Positions 23,466-33,703 of a stretch of DNA of 64,000 bases are shown piece after piece; positions within the stretch are counted from its first letter, which is position 1, and each line of letters starts with the position of its first letter. The notes under the pieces were generated by a model, which worked only from the letters and a program-made list of their open reading frames with translations, ran no database searches and was not told where the DNA came from. The translations under genes and the position numbers were made by a program. The stretch comes from Astragalus membranaceus (taxonomy: Eukaryota > Streptophyta > Magnoliopsida > Fabales > Fabaceae), in contig CM076851.1 of assembly GCA_039519185.1 (NCBI GenBank), positions 101,429,531 to 101,493,530 on the forward strand, read 5' to 3'.

Positions 23466-23923
23466 AGGAGTTGGTTGCTTTTCGATAGCAGTTTTCCTAG
23501 GCTCTGCTGTTCATGCATCTAATTCGGCTGATAATAAGGCTAAGCTAAAGAACTTTTCAAGTGATTAGAAAGATAGAGCCTTGTATGTATTGTTTAATTT
23601 CACTTAAAAATATTTCAGCTTATTATGAATTTTGGTTGTTCTGATGATTTTAGATATGCTTGAATTTGATGAGTGCTGATTTAGGATTGACTTTTGGGAA
23701 GAGCACTTTGATAGGATTGACTGTAATTTTCTTTGCTGAAGGTTGCTTTTCTTTGGTCTCACCAGCATTCACGTTAGCAACAAATGATCAGTGGAATACT
23801 TTAAAGAATGGAGAGTATAGGAGATCATCAAGAAGAACTTATATACTGCTTGGGAGTATGTTGTGCATGTTTATTGTGGCTGTTGGTGTGCTCATGGCAT
23901 CACCAGGTCAGAGGAAACATTGA
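23466..23923 (+). pseudogene. captured ureide permease (UPS-type) fragment, internally deleted
   Basis: The first block, 23466-23569 (GVGCFSIAVFLGSAVHASN, then ADNKAKLKNFSSD and a stop), matches the cytoplasmic-loop region of plant ureide permeases. The second block, about 23700-23923, has FFAEGCFSLVSPAFTLATND joined directly to the C-terminal EYRRSSRRTYILLGS and a last membrane helix, ending in TGA. Several membrane segments between these motifs are absent, so the piece is a deletion derivative. Ureide permeases move allantoin and other ureides across membranes. The identification is from remembered family motifs. Confidence 0.78.
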
Positions 23924-24144
23924 ATAAGCTGTTATTGAACAAATTAAGTATATGTCAATAATTAGTTTGAGTGTACACATGTTATTAAGTTGATACTAAT
24001 GAATGTTTAATTTGTCTTTTAGAAATATTTTGTTTTAGATACACTAGTTTCAATTTGTAAATTCTGGTTGTTATGGTCGTTTTGTTTGGGCAGAAATATT
24101 TTGTTATGGTTTTATGGTTTGTGTTGCTTCTGGATAAAACTGAA

Positions 24145-24686
24145 CAAAAAAAAAAGAAACTAGACATTTAGTATTGGTTGTTTCAAACAAGCGATGCTAA
24201 ATGTCATTTTTTTTATTAAGAAAATGACATTTAGCATCGGTTGTTTCAAATAACCGATGCTAATTAATCTATCAAAAAATGACATTTAGCTTCTGGATAA
24301 AAATGAACAAAATAAAAAAAGAAACTAGACATTTAGCATCTGTTGTTTCAAACAAGCGATGCTAATGTCACCTTTTTATCAAGAAAATGACATTTAGCAT
24401 CGTTGTTTCAAATAACCGATGCTAAATGTCATTTTCAGGACATTTACCATCGGTTGTTAGCAACAACCAATGCTAAATGTCCTTTTTTGATACATTTAGC
24501 ATCGGTTGTTTAATGCTAAAAGTCATTTTCAGGCATCAAAAACAGTGATGAAAAGGACATTTAACATCGGTTATTCGAACAACTGATGTTAAAAGTAACT
24601 TTTAGCATCACGACATTTAGCATCGGCAAATAACCGATGCTAAATGTCCAAAATAATCGATGCTAAATGTCTTTTCTGCACTAGAG
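24145..24686. repeat. CACTA subterminal repeats (GACATTTAGCATCGG units)
   Basis: At least ten copies of a unit containing ATTTAGCATCGGTTGTTT or its reverse complement lie in 540 bp, many as facing pairs that could fold into hairpins. Subterminal arrays of this kind bind the TNPA-type transposase protein in En/Spm elements. Confidence 0.82.
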
Positions 24687-25629
24687 AAGCAGAGTATGAG
24701 AAGTAATAATATAGGAGAGAATGAGAATAAAGAAGTAAGAAGGAATAAGAATGAAGGAGTGAGAATGAATGAGAAGGAATAAGAAAAAGAAAATATAGAA
24801 GAGAGATATGTAGAGAAATTTATGGAGATTGGAGAGTATGAGAAAGAAGAAGAAAGATAAGATAGAGAAAATGTAGAAGAGAATGAGAAGGAAATAAAGA
24901 GTGAAATGAGAGAATGACAAGAGTGTAGGAGAAAGTTTTATTTATAGGTATTTTCGGACGGTTCAAGCGGATTTTATTCCTCCGAATTTTTCTGGCTGAT
25001 TCTTTAAATTACCGGCGGATATATTTTGAATTTCTTTTTTTTTTAAAAAAAATCCGCCGGTAATTTAAAAAATCAGCCGGAAATGTTACCGGCGGATTTT
25101 TTTTAAAATTGTTTTTTTTCAAAGAATCCGCCGGTAACATTTCCGGCGTTTTTTTTTTAAATTTATTTTTTTAAAAAATCCGTCAGTAATTTGAAAAATC
25201 CGCCGGAAATGTATGGACAGAAAAAAAATCCGTTGGAAATGTTGAACCAAGGACAAACGCTATTTGTTTTGTATGATAACAAATTACATCTTGTCTACTA
25301 ATGGTTGCAGTTGAATGAAAGTACAGGGACAAAATCAAAGAACAGGGATTAAATCAAAGAGCAGGGACTAAAGTCCAATGGCTTGCAGAAGAAGCAACAA
25401 TGAAGTTGAAGACCTAATTTTTTATCTGTTTTTGATAGGACTCAAATGTAAGATCCTATCCCCTCAACTTTATGACATTTAGTAGAAGAGAGATGATGTT
25501 TTTAAAAATGTTTTGAAAAATAAAATTGTTGTGTTAAAAGCCTTTGGAAAATACTTTAGTCAAATGCATGCATGCATGTGAAAGGCACACACCATGGGAA
25601 AGCTTTTTAAAAGTAAAGAATCGTTTTCT

Positions 25630-25955
25630 ACATGGTCTCATTGTTGTTTAAAATCGATTTCCTTATCCATTGAGAAGCACATAATCTATTTCATAAGCTA
25701 TTGAGAAGCACATAATCTATTTCATAATCTATTGAGAAGCACATAATCGATTTATGCTATACTTAAGCCTAAGCAAAGAATCGATTATGAGCTTCATTCA
25801 ACTAAGCATGAAATCGATTTCCAATATTTTCTAAAGGCCAATAATCGATTATGCCTGTCCTTGTTTTAAGCACATAATCGATTATCACTTTTTTCCTTTT
25901 AAAGAAATGAATCGATTATGTCATTGCTCACTACAGGGCACATAATCGATTATGG
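25630..25955. repeat. palindromic ATAATCGATTAT motif array in LTR U3
   Basis: Roughly eight or more copies of AATCGATT, often extended to CACATAATCGATTATG, lie 40-370 bp upstream of the TATA box. They are separated by unrelated sequence and so do not form a simple tandem repeat. Confidence 0.85.
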
Positions 25956-25996
25956 TGTTTGTATTTTTAGTCCAACGGTCAATTTTTTACATTTTC

Positions 25997-26004
25997 TATA
26001 AATA
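25997..26004 (+). promoter_or_regulatory. TATA box of the solo LTR
   Basis: TATAAATA within CTATAAATAGGGACG, downstream of the ATCGAT array and upstream of a purine-rich leader. This is a typical plant LTR promoter layout. Confidence 0.65.
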
Positions 26005-26942
26005 GGGACGTTGGATCTCAAAATGAAAATACACCACTACTCTTCACTATCCCAAACATTTTCAAATCACTAGAAAAGAGAAAAAGAGCTTTCATTGTCA
26101 AATATTTTGTTAAAGTTCTTCATTTCAAAACCAATCATCTCTCTCTCTACTATATTGTTATTCTGCTGGAGTGATTGGTTCATGGTTCTCAACTGTATTG
26201 ATCTGTATTCGTGGTGGCTTTGAAATCCTGGGACGTGTTCTTGGGTCTCTCAATCTGGGAGATTGAGTTGGTTTGAAATCCTGGGAGGTGATCTTGGGTC
26301 GTTCAATCGGGGAGATTGAAGGGGTTATTGTGAAATCCTGGGAAGCATTCTTGGGTCGTTCAATCAGGGAGATTGAAGCGGTTGTGAAATCCTTAGCGGG
26401 GAACTCGGGTTCTCAATTTGGGTAAATTGAGATTTGCTATTTGAAGTTGCTTGTTTGTAAAACATTCTTCATCATATAGTGGTTGTCAGCAAGTCTAAAG
26501 GTTGCAAAGCCGGAGGCCGAGGACGTAGGGCTTTTATCCCGAACCTCGTAAAAATCCTAGTGTATCTCTATCCCTCTCTCGTTACTTTCTTTATCGCTTA
26601 TACTAGTCTATTATTGATATCATTGCGCTGCTTATAAATATCTGGTTATTGTGAATATCGATAATAGAAGCATTAGAGTAATATTGCACTGTGCCTGATC
26701 TGCCTGCTTAGTTAATACATATAGTTTAAATCTTAGTTTCCGCATTTGATTTAAACAAGCATTGTAAAAGTTTTTGAAAACCAAAAATAATTCATCTTTT
26801 ACACATAACCTTATTCACCCCCCTCTAAGGTTATTATATAGTCCAACAGGAAATACTATTTTTTCCGCCGGAAATGCCAAATTTCCGCCGGAACCGTACC
26901 AATGGAAAAAATCCGCCGGAAAAACGCGTTTTTCTTGTACTG

Positions 26943-27830
26943 AGTCATCTAGAAGTGCTCATCATAGGAGAACCTGGTGATAAACTGAAGACCAGATCCT
27001 CACTCAAAGACGTTGCAGATCTTGCACTTATATATGGGATTGATTCTAGCAATGCAAGAAGAACAATGCAAGAAGAGCTGAGTTGGTTCAAAAGGAACGC
27101 GTATGGGATCTTGTACCTCTTCCAAAAGATAAGCAAGGTTAGTAGCTCAAGGTTACTCACAAGAGGAAGATATTATCTACACTGGAACCTTTACTCTTGT
27201 TGCTACATTTGAAGCTATAAGGATTCTCTTATCCTTTGCAGCACATCATAAGCTTATCTTATATCAGATGGATGTGAAAAGTGTATTTTGAAATGGTTTT
27301 ATAAACGAAGAGGTGTATGTTAAACAACCTACTAATGAAAAACTTTGCAAGGAGTTTTCTAAGTTGATGCGGAATGAATTTGAGACGAGAATGATGGGAA
27401 AAATGAAGTTCTTCTTGGGTATTCAAATTATACAAACATCAGAAGGCATCTACATTCATCAAATACAATATGTCAAAGAGCTTTTGAAGAAGTTTAAATT
27501 GGTTGATTGGAAACCAATGAACACACCTATGCATCTGATAAGTTGGAGAGAGTATTTAAAAGAGAGTATTGCTAGCAATTCTCTTGGTAAGGATGAAGCA
27601 CGTCGTAAGGTAGACCAGTAATTATATAAAGGTATGATTGGTTCTCTCTTTTATTAACCACTTCAAGGCCTCATATAATGTTCAGTGTGTGTTTATGTGC
27701 AAGATTTTAATCGGATCCTAAAGTGACTCACAAAAGAATGGTATTATAGAGTTTTTGAAAATTTATTTCAAATTAAATGATTTTCAAATAATGACTGTGT
27801 TAACTTCTACACATGTATTGTTGTGCTCAA
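26943..27830 (+). pseudogene. Ty1/copia (SIRE-like) pol remnant: reverse transcriptase pieces
   Basis: Pieces in changing frames read MQEELSWFKRN, then LVAQGYSQEED-like, LYQMDVKSVF, GFINEEVYVKQP, and after a deletion MGKMKFFLGIQI, YVKELLKKFKLVDW and NTPMH. These are ordered RT motifs of a Ty1/copia polyprotein. The segment holding the catalytic YVDD is missing and stops are frequent. The RNase H side continues to about 27830 without a usable frame. Related pieces occur at 30803-30889 and 62279-62524. Confidence 0.82.
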
Positions 27831-30323
27831 TTAATGAGGCCGCACGCGTTTCGTAGTTGATAACGACAATTTTTGGGTGACATCAACGCGTAGAATCATT
27901 CCGCAAGTTGTCGGGTGATCTGTAGTGATCACATCTCCACCGCTACACAATTGTAGAAGGTCACTCCAACGACAGCTGGAACTCACCTATAAGAAACATA
28001 AGACCGAACTAAAACAACAAGGACTTCCACAATCTATAAATCAATATGAAACAGTCAATTCTTGAAAGACAACAAATGCAACATGTCCATACTGCAACAT
28101 GTCACAAATTTAAGCCGCATAGGGCTCGCACGTAAAAAGTGATGACATCATATCACACAACAAACCTCACAACCGTATATGCGACGAACATAACTCACAT
28201 ACTCAGTTAATCATCAAATAAGATCATCATCCTCAATCTAGCTTATGGTCAACATAGAGAATACCACAGCAGTGAATACCACGAACATGCCACGCGTGCT
28301 CGATCGATCATCAACCAATGTCGTCATCTTGAATCTGGTGCAACGTCAAGACAATCCTACCCACTACTCCAACGATAAAATCTGTATCCATCTAACTCTG
28401 GGTAAGCGGATGCATGTGCCCTCACATCTGGGAAATAGATAGAGTCTAGTCCGGGTACGCCAGTGTTTTGTGGAACACCCCAGCAGTGCCCCACTTAGGA
28501 CCTCCCCACTCGGCGTACCCGCAAGGCCGGGTCATGGCCGCCTCTAATACTACTCCCATAATCGTTTGCTTACCACCCCACCTATCATCCTTACCATCCT
28601 TGAGGTACGACTCGCCCATACTCCGACGAGTCCTTGCCCATACTACGACAAGGTTCCTCTTACAATCATCAACTTTTAAGGTACGGCCCGCCCATGCTGC
28701 GCCGAGTCCTTGCCCATACTGCGACAAGGTTCCTTCAACCAATCTCGATCACGAAGATACATCTCATCCATACTGCAACGAGTTTTTGCCCATGCTGCGA
28801 CAAGATTCTTCAACACGAACCAGCTCGTTAATCATCAACGAAGGATAACATGCACATTGTGCGATAAGTTTCCCATAGCAATACACACAAAATCAACCAG
28901 CTATCACCACAAACACGTGCATCAAATCACTTAATGACTAGTTAGTCTTGGCTACACTAATCGATGCTAAGATTTTCGTCTATGTCTAAATCAACATGAA
29001 CTACTTATTATTTAGAGTTACCTGCCATTCTAGTCCATTAGTACATTAGACACTAACTCATCCTACCACTTTTACAGACCATTAAGAAACACACCCGAAG
29101 TAATTCCACTAACTTCCTAATTATTACTTCAAATGACCGATTTTTGATAACTATATTATTTTCGGTTTTTCCATAGGAAAATGTGCTCTTATGAATGGAA
29201 AGATAATTCCATGGTCATTGGAGTAGGATTAATTTCTTAAGTTTTAGAGATCATGGATTTGAAATTGTATTAGAAATTAGTGCAATTGTTATGGAATTAG
29301 GTGATTTCTTGCATGTTCTTTGAAATATGTGTTGTTTGTGATCGCTATGAAAATAGAATGTTGGGTTGATACTCGTATAATGTTTGGGTAGAAATAAGAA
29401 AATAGAATGAGGATGAGGGTAGAAATAAAATTTGTGCAAAAAGAAATAATCTAGAGAACATGCCACACCATAGCACTTGCTACACCATAACATTTCCTTT
29501 TGCTAACTCACCTATAAAACTAGTGGGAGCTGAATACAACACACAAAAACCCACATTTCAGAATTTTAGAACATTTTCCTCTTTGTGAGAGAGAGAGAGA
29601 GAGATAGAGAGGGATCGAGCTCGAGGGAAAGAAAAGAGAAGAAAAACCCCAAACCCACGTCTTACCCAAAACCTCAATTTGAAAAGCTTTCCCTTGAAAT
29701 TCCTTCTTACCCTTTTAATCTCACCATGGAATAGGAAGAACAACACAAACTCTCTTCTTCTTCTCCAACGATTTTCGAGTTTCATGGAAGCTAAGAAGCT
29801 AGCTTGAGCTTCCTTTATGGTTGCATGTGGCTCTAGAGTGGTTGAAGATAAACTTTTGGTGCTTGCATAAGAAAAGCTTGCTAGAGTATTGGGATGTTTG
29901 GAATTGAAGATAGGAGCTCAAGACCAGAAGATTTCAAGAACATTTTCTGAAATTAGAAGCAAAGGGAGCCCATTGGTCTTGTGTGTAGATACCTCCTTTT
30001 CACCAGCTAGAAACGTTGATCCTAAAGGTGAGTTCTTCTTACCTTTGCATGTTAGTGTGTTAGGATTTTGAGCTTTAAATGTTTGTTGTTCTGAAATCGG
30101 AATGTTTCATATGTGATTGGGTTGTGGTTTTGAGCTATTTGGACCTTAAATTCGTGGTTCTTGGTGTTGCGAGTTGAAGATAGACACTCACTATACAGAC
30201 CTCATTTGATGTTCATTTTTGTTTCCTTAGAAACTAGACACGAAAACCTTCAAAATAGGCACAAGAACCATCTGATTTCATTAAGTATTGAGGGAGAAAT
30301 TATAATTACAAGTTCTGTTTTTG
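27831..30323. other. unassigned repetitive sequence, LTR-like
   Basis: No recognisable coding region is present. A tandem repeat of CCCATACTGCGACAAGG-type units lies at about 28590-28830. From about 29500 a purine-rich leader (GAGAGAGAGAGAG), GGTGAGTTCTTCTTACC, and later CAGCCATAACTCCCTAAATAC resemble parts of chromovirus LTRs, but I could not find paired ends or a TSD. An inverted pair GGGTACGCC / GGCGTACCC lies at about 28456-28521. Confidence 0.45.
28590..28830. repeat. imperfect tandem repeats, CCCATACTGCGACAAGG unit
   Basis: Six copies of a unit with CCCATRCTRCRRCRAG and spacer GTCCTTG or GGTTCCT. The units alternate between two spacer types, giving a higher-order period of about 90-100 bp. 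Confidence 0.75.
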
Positions 30324-30802
30324 AATCAATGACAATTTTGACCTAGTCACATTGTTTCAGCCATAACTCCCTAAATACTTATTGTATCACTATGGGACTT
30401 GAAACTTCGGAAACTAGACAAAATTGTATTTACAATAGACACTTGTTTGGATAGTTTTAGTTGAGTATTGAGTTAGTTATGCCTATTTCAATATTGGCCA
30501 CAGATGCTGTCAAAAACAGAATTTTTACAAATCAAACCATCTCTCTTTCCCAATTTCGAAATGCTTGTGAGTATGGGGTCTTGATGGGAGCTGTTGGTAG
30601 CAACATTAGGAAGAATCAAATGTTACAAGGGGAGATTGAAAGAGGGATCGTAGTGGGAAGTCATAGGAGCTTGTGAAGTTCAAAAAGACTTCAACTTCTT
30701 GATTGTGTTGTGACCATACTTCTTGAGCATGTGAGTTCGTTATCCTCGCTTGATGTTTAATTGTTGAACGCATGGAATGTGAGGAAAATTATTTCAAATA
30801 AA

Positions 30803-30889
30803 GTATGTCAAAGAGCTTCTGAAGAAGCTTAAAATGGATGATTGCAAGGCAATGAACACACCTATGCATCTGATAAGTTGGAGAGAGAG
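30803..30889 (+). pseudogene. Ty1/copia RT fragment, left of the retroposon
   Basis: TATGTCAAAGAGCTTCTGAAG... translates as YVKELLKKLK and NTPMHLIS, the same RT segment as at about 27466-27545. It ends in the 18-bp TSD at 30872-30889. The continuing copia sequence resumes at 62279. Extra copies at 34183-34269 and 37563-37649 come from the triplication. Confidence 0.75.
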
Positions 30890-32480
30890 ACAGCCCTGCG
30901 GTCCACATTTAGAGAGAGAAACTCTGGCTTCTCTGTAGCATGCCGTCATCCTCCTCCCGAAACTAGGGTTTCGTGAAGGTTTTTTGCCCCAGTTCGCTGG
31001 TTTTCCCCTCTCTTGTGGAGGTTCTGCCGCTCCCCACCCGATGGGGCCTCGTCTCCTTTCCTCTTCCATGACTTTTCTTCATCTTCCCTATACCCTCAAC
31101 ACAAATCCCCAACATCTACACCCATCTCCCATCGGTTCTCCCTTTCTACTCCTCCCTCACCCACCTTTACATCTCTCACTTTCGTGGGTCTCTTTGATCA
31201 CAAACCTTTCAACCTTCCGTCGCGTGGATCTGCTCTCTCGTTCATCGGTGGTTTTGGGCCAGATCTGCTCAACTTCGTCGCTCCTCCGTTGGTCAAGATC
31301 CACCGCCGTACCCTGCTTCAGCCGGTCGCACATCAAGGTAAGTCTCCTCAGCTTTTGTTTGTCAACCCCGACCCTTTACACTACAAGAAATTCGCGGATT
31401 ACCGGCGGCCAAAATCCGCCGGAAAAGGCCAAAATCTGCCGGAAATTGGCCATTAGCGGCGGACTTTTTCCGCCGGAAATTTGTTCGCAGGTAACGGTTT
31501 TTGGCGTTTTTCCTCCGGAAATGTGCGTTTCCGTCGGATTTTTAATTTTTTTTTAAATTTTTTTTTTCAAATTTTGTATTTTAATTAAATAAGAAGTAAT
31601 AAAAAATGAAGTAGAATATGAGAAAAAAATTATATAGAATAGAATGAGAAGTAATAGAGAAATTAGAATGAATAAGAATGAAAGAGAGTGCCAAAAAAAT
31701 AAGAATTAATGAAAGAGAGTATGGAAAAATAATATAGGAGAGAAAAAGAATGAATAAGTGATAAGGAATAAGAATAAATGAGAGTATGTGAATGAAGAAA
31801 TAAGAAGAAGTGAGAAGGAAGAACAAATGGGAAATATAGAAAAGAGATATGTAGAGAAATTTAATTAAGTCTGAAGAGTATCACTGCAAGAATAAGTGCT
31901 TTTTCCTGCCATAGTTTCCGACGAACTCTTATTTGTCGCAATTTCTGGCGGATTTCCGACGAAAAAGTCGTCGCAAATGTTCAGGAAAAAAAGGCGCAAA
32001 CTAAATAACCCAATTAAAACTCAGAATCATCCCTCGAACCCTCATTCACTCACTCTCCTCTGTCGTTCTCTCCCTCACTCTCCTCCACCCTCCGTAGCCC
32101 TCCACCGCCTTCCTCCGCCCTCCTCCATCGCAAACGTGCTCCAAGGCTACGAAGACAGTCTCTCCGCTGTGCGTTGTGTTTTGCCACCACAACGTCTTCT
32201 CTCTCATCTCTGCTTGTAGCAAAGTCGCAAAGCTACCACACCATCTCTGCCGTCACTTTTTCCGGTGAGCGTTGCTTTCTTCTCCAGGCCTTCCTCCTTC
32301 GAGTTTGCTATTTTTTGTTGCTTTTAAGTGAGAAATTGATTTTCCCCCAAAACCCTAAATCCCCAATTTAAGCGTGTGCTTCCTCCTTCTGATCAACCTA
32401 TTTGATGCTTCTGTTGAGTTTTTTTTTCTCTGGTTGAGTGTTGTATTCTGATTTTGGTTTTCCCTTATGTTGGTGATCAT

Positions 32481-32570
32481 GACTATATTCCCACGGTGTT
32501 TGATAATTTTAGTGCAAATGTGGTCGTTGAAGGCACAACTGTCAATTTAGGCCTCAGGGATACAGCTGGT
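32481..32570 (+). pseudogene. captured ROP/RAC small GTPase fragment, copy 1
   Basis: The translation reads DYIPTVFDNFSANVVV, then NLGL and DTAG, the switch I to switch II part of plant ROP (Rho-of-plants) GTPases. The conserved tryptophan before DTAG is arginine here, and the sequence becomes unrelated after DTAG. Only 30 codons are present, with no P-loop and no C-terminal lipidation signal. ROPs are membrane-anchored polarity switches; this piece is non-functional cargo of the CACTA element. Confidence 0.85.
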
Positions 32571-33703
32571 ATGGTAACTGAAATCTGTTTTGGAGGTTCA
32601 GTGAAGTTAAACTGGGTAGAGGTTCAGCTCTAAGGTGAGTTCCTTGCTACATATGTGTCATAAATGAAATTGCATGTTAGTGAAAGTTGATTTTTTGAGT
32701 TATGTGAGTTGCATGTTGTATTAGTTGATTAGAAATGCTTTATGTGCTGAAATGATACTCATATTGTGTGAATTGGTGTGGCATTACATGAGTTAAGTAA
32801 TTGCTTGTTGGTGGTTTTGTTGGTATGAAATTAAGCATGTATACACTGATTTTGATGAGATAATGATGTTGGGTTTAGACTGGAAATGATAGGGAAGGAT
32901 TGGGAATCAAAGGAGTGGGCTTTTCAAAGTGAAAAATGCAAATTTTGTGAAATTGCACAGGGGCCCCGGTCTGTGCGCCTGCAACTGGTGGGGAAAACTC
33001 TATGAACATGTTCAAAACCAGGTCATTATCAGTCTAAAACCATGAGACACAATCAAAATTTTCATCACACAACATAGGTGCAGAGTTTTCTGCAATAGTA
33101 CATCTACTTCGGCGAATTATTTAAAATAGCAAAAGACATCGGATTTATGCAAACGACCACTCATTGGAAAACTTTATAAGTCTAGTTTCTGCATATGATT
33201 TTTATTTTTCAAAACAATGAGCCAATTGTTACAGTTTTTAGAAAGAATGCGAATGGTTTCCAGATTCGACAGTTTCTGTCCTTCAACTTCTAATCACTCT
33301 CAAATGACCTAAACTTGACCAAATGGCACTATAATTGTGCCTAAACAGAATCCAATTGAGTCTAGTTTCTACCGGTACAAGAATCGTTTAAAATGAAGTT
33401 CAATTGAAAGCACAAAATCCAAAACACTGAACATCTACCCAGTTTAACTTCAATTTGTGCTGCCAGTTTAAATATAAATCACAATAAGGCTCAAATCTGT
33501 TTAGCACAAATCTGTTTATGATGGTTTAGTTAAGTTTTATGTGTTTGTTATTTACTTTTGTTTCTTGTTTGTTTAAATTAATTTAGTTAGTTCTTGCGAT
33601 TTTGTTTGGCAGGTAACTGGTGGATCAAGCCATACAATTCAATTATATCTAAAATTTCTTAGATCTTTGCTGCAAAAGCATGGAAAGGTTTGTCCATTGC
33701 CTT
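32571..33703 (+). other. CACTA interior without a recognised gene
   Basis: It contains GT/AG-like borders (32635 and 33612), an exon-like block at 33614-33687 of unknown origin, and LTR-like sequence at about 32880-33470. The LTR-like part includes a GC-rich patch (GGGGCCCCGGTCTGTGCGCC) and GTCTAGTTTCTGCATATG / GTCTAGTTTCTACCGG repeats. Copies follow in units 2 and 3. Confidence 0.45.

Larger units (their letters stand above)
22063..24686 (+). mobile_element. gene-capturing CACTA element (right part)
   Basis: The right end is formed by a dense subterminal array of GACATTTAGCATCGG units in both orientations, closing with a terminus that reads CTCTAGTGCAGAAAAGAC on the minus strand (close to CACTAGTGCAG). 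The interior holds fragments of three unrelated host genes, with introns retained. The left end is beyond the T insertion and outside the window. No transposase is visible, so this is a non-autonomous Pack-CACTA by inference. Confidence 0.68.
25240..26848 (+). repeat. solo LTR, probably Ty1/copia (SIRE/Maximus-like)
   Basis: The 1,609-bp sequence starts TGTTGAACC and ends GTCCAACA, with TSD GGAAA at 25235-25239 and 26849-26853. The TTCACCCCCCTCTAAGG stretch near the end is typical of SIRE/Maximus LTRs. The upstream half contains many ATAATCGATTATG-like repeats (about 25630-25955) before a TATA box. Three GAAATCCTGGGA...CTTGGGTC repeats lie at about 26220-26370. No coding region is present. 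Confidence 0.85.
24687..26942 (+). mobile_element. small CACTA element, right part, carrying a solo LTR
   Basis: The right terminus TTTTTCTTGTACTG (26929-26942) resembles the TTTTCTTGTAGTG end of the CACTA at 31379-44490. Both share a purine-rich AGAATGAGAAGGAATAAG tract and CCGCCGGTAA/TTACCGGCGG subterminal repeats (here 24960-25235 and 26855-26925). The CACTA at 22063-24686 sits inside its purine-rich part and a solo LTR sits inside its subterminal repeats. The left end is outside the window. Confidence 0.72.
30324..33703 (+). repeat. 3,380-bp tandem unit, copy 1 of 3
   Basis: This copy begins at AATCAA (30324-30329) in LTR-like sequence. It includes the copia remnant, the retroposon 5' end, the left ends of both CACTA elements and the ROP fragment. 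It differs from copies 2 and 3 at two visible sites (C/A changes near 30512 and 32939). Confidence 0.95.

Noticed and set aside
28456..28521. Inverted pair GGGTACGCC / GGCGTACCC as a terminator or transposon end
   Set aside because: Short arms, about 50 bp apart, with no TSD or family similarity; likely chance in a repeat-rich region.
28590..28830. Possible CRISPR-like array of repeats and spacers
   Set aside because: Units are imperfect, spacers are not unique and of uneven length, and the DNA is a plant nuclear sequence.
30984..31556. 190-codon ORF repeated at 34364 and 37744, as a possible host gene family
   Set aside because: It runs from the retroposon leader into the CACTA end (CACTACAAGAAA at 31379) and the three copies are the tandem units, so it is not a conserved coding family.
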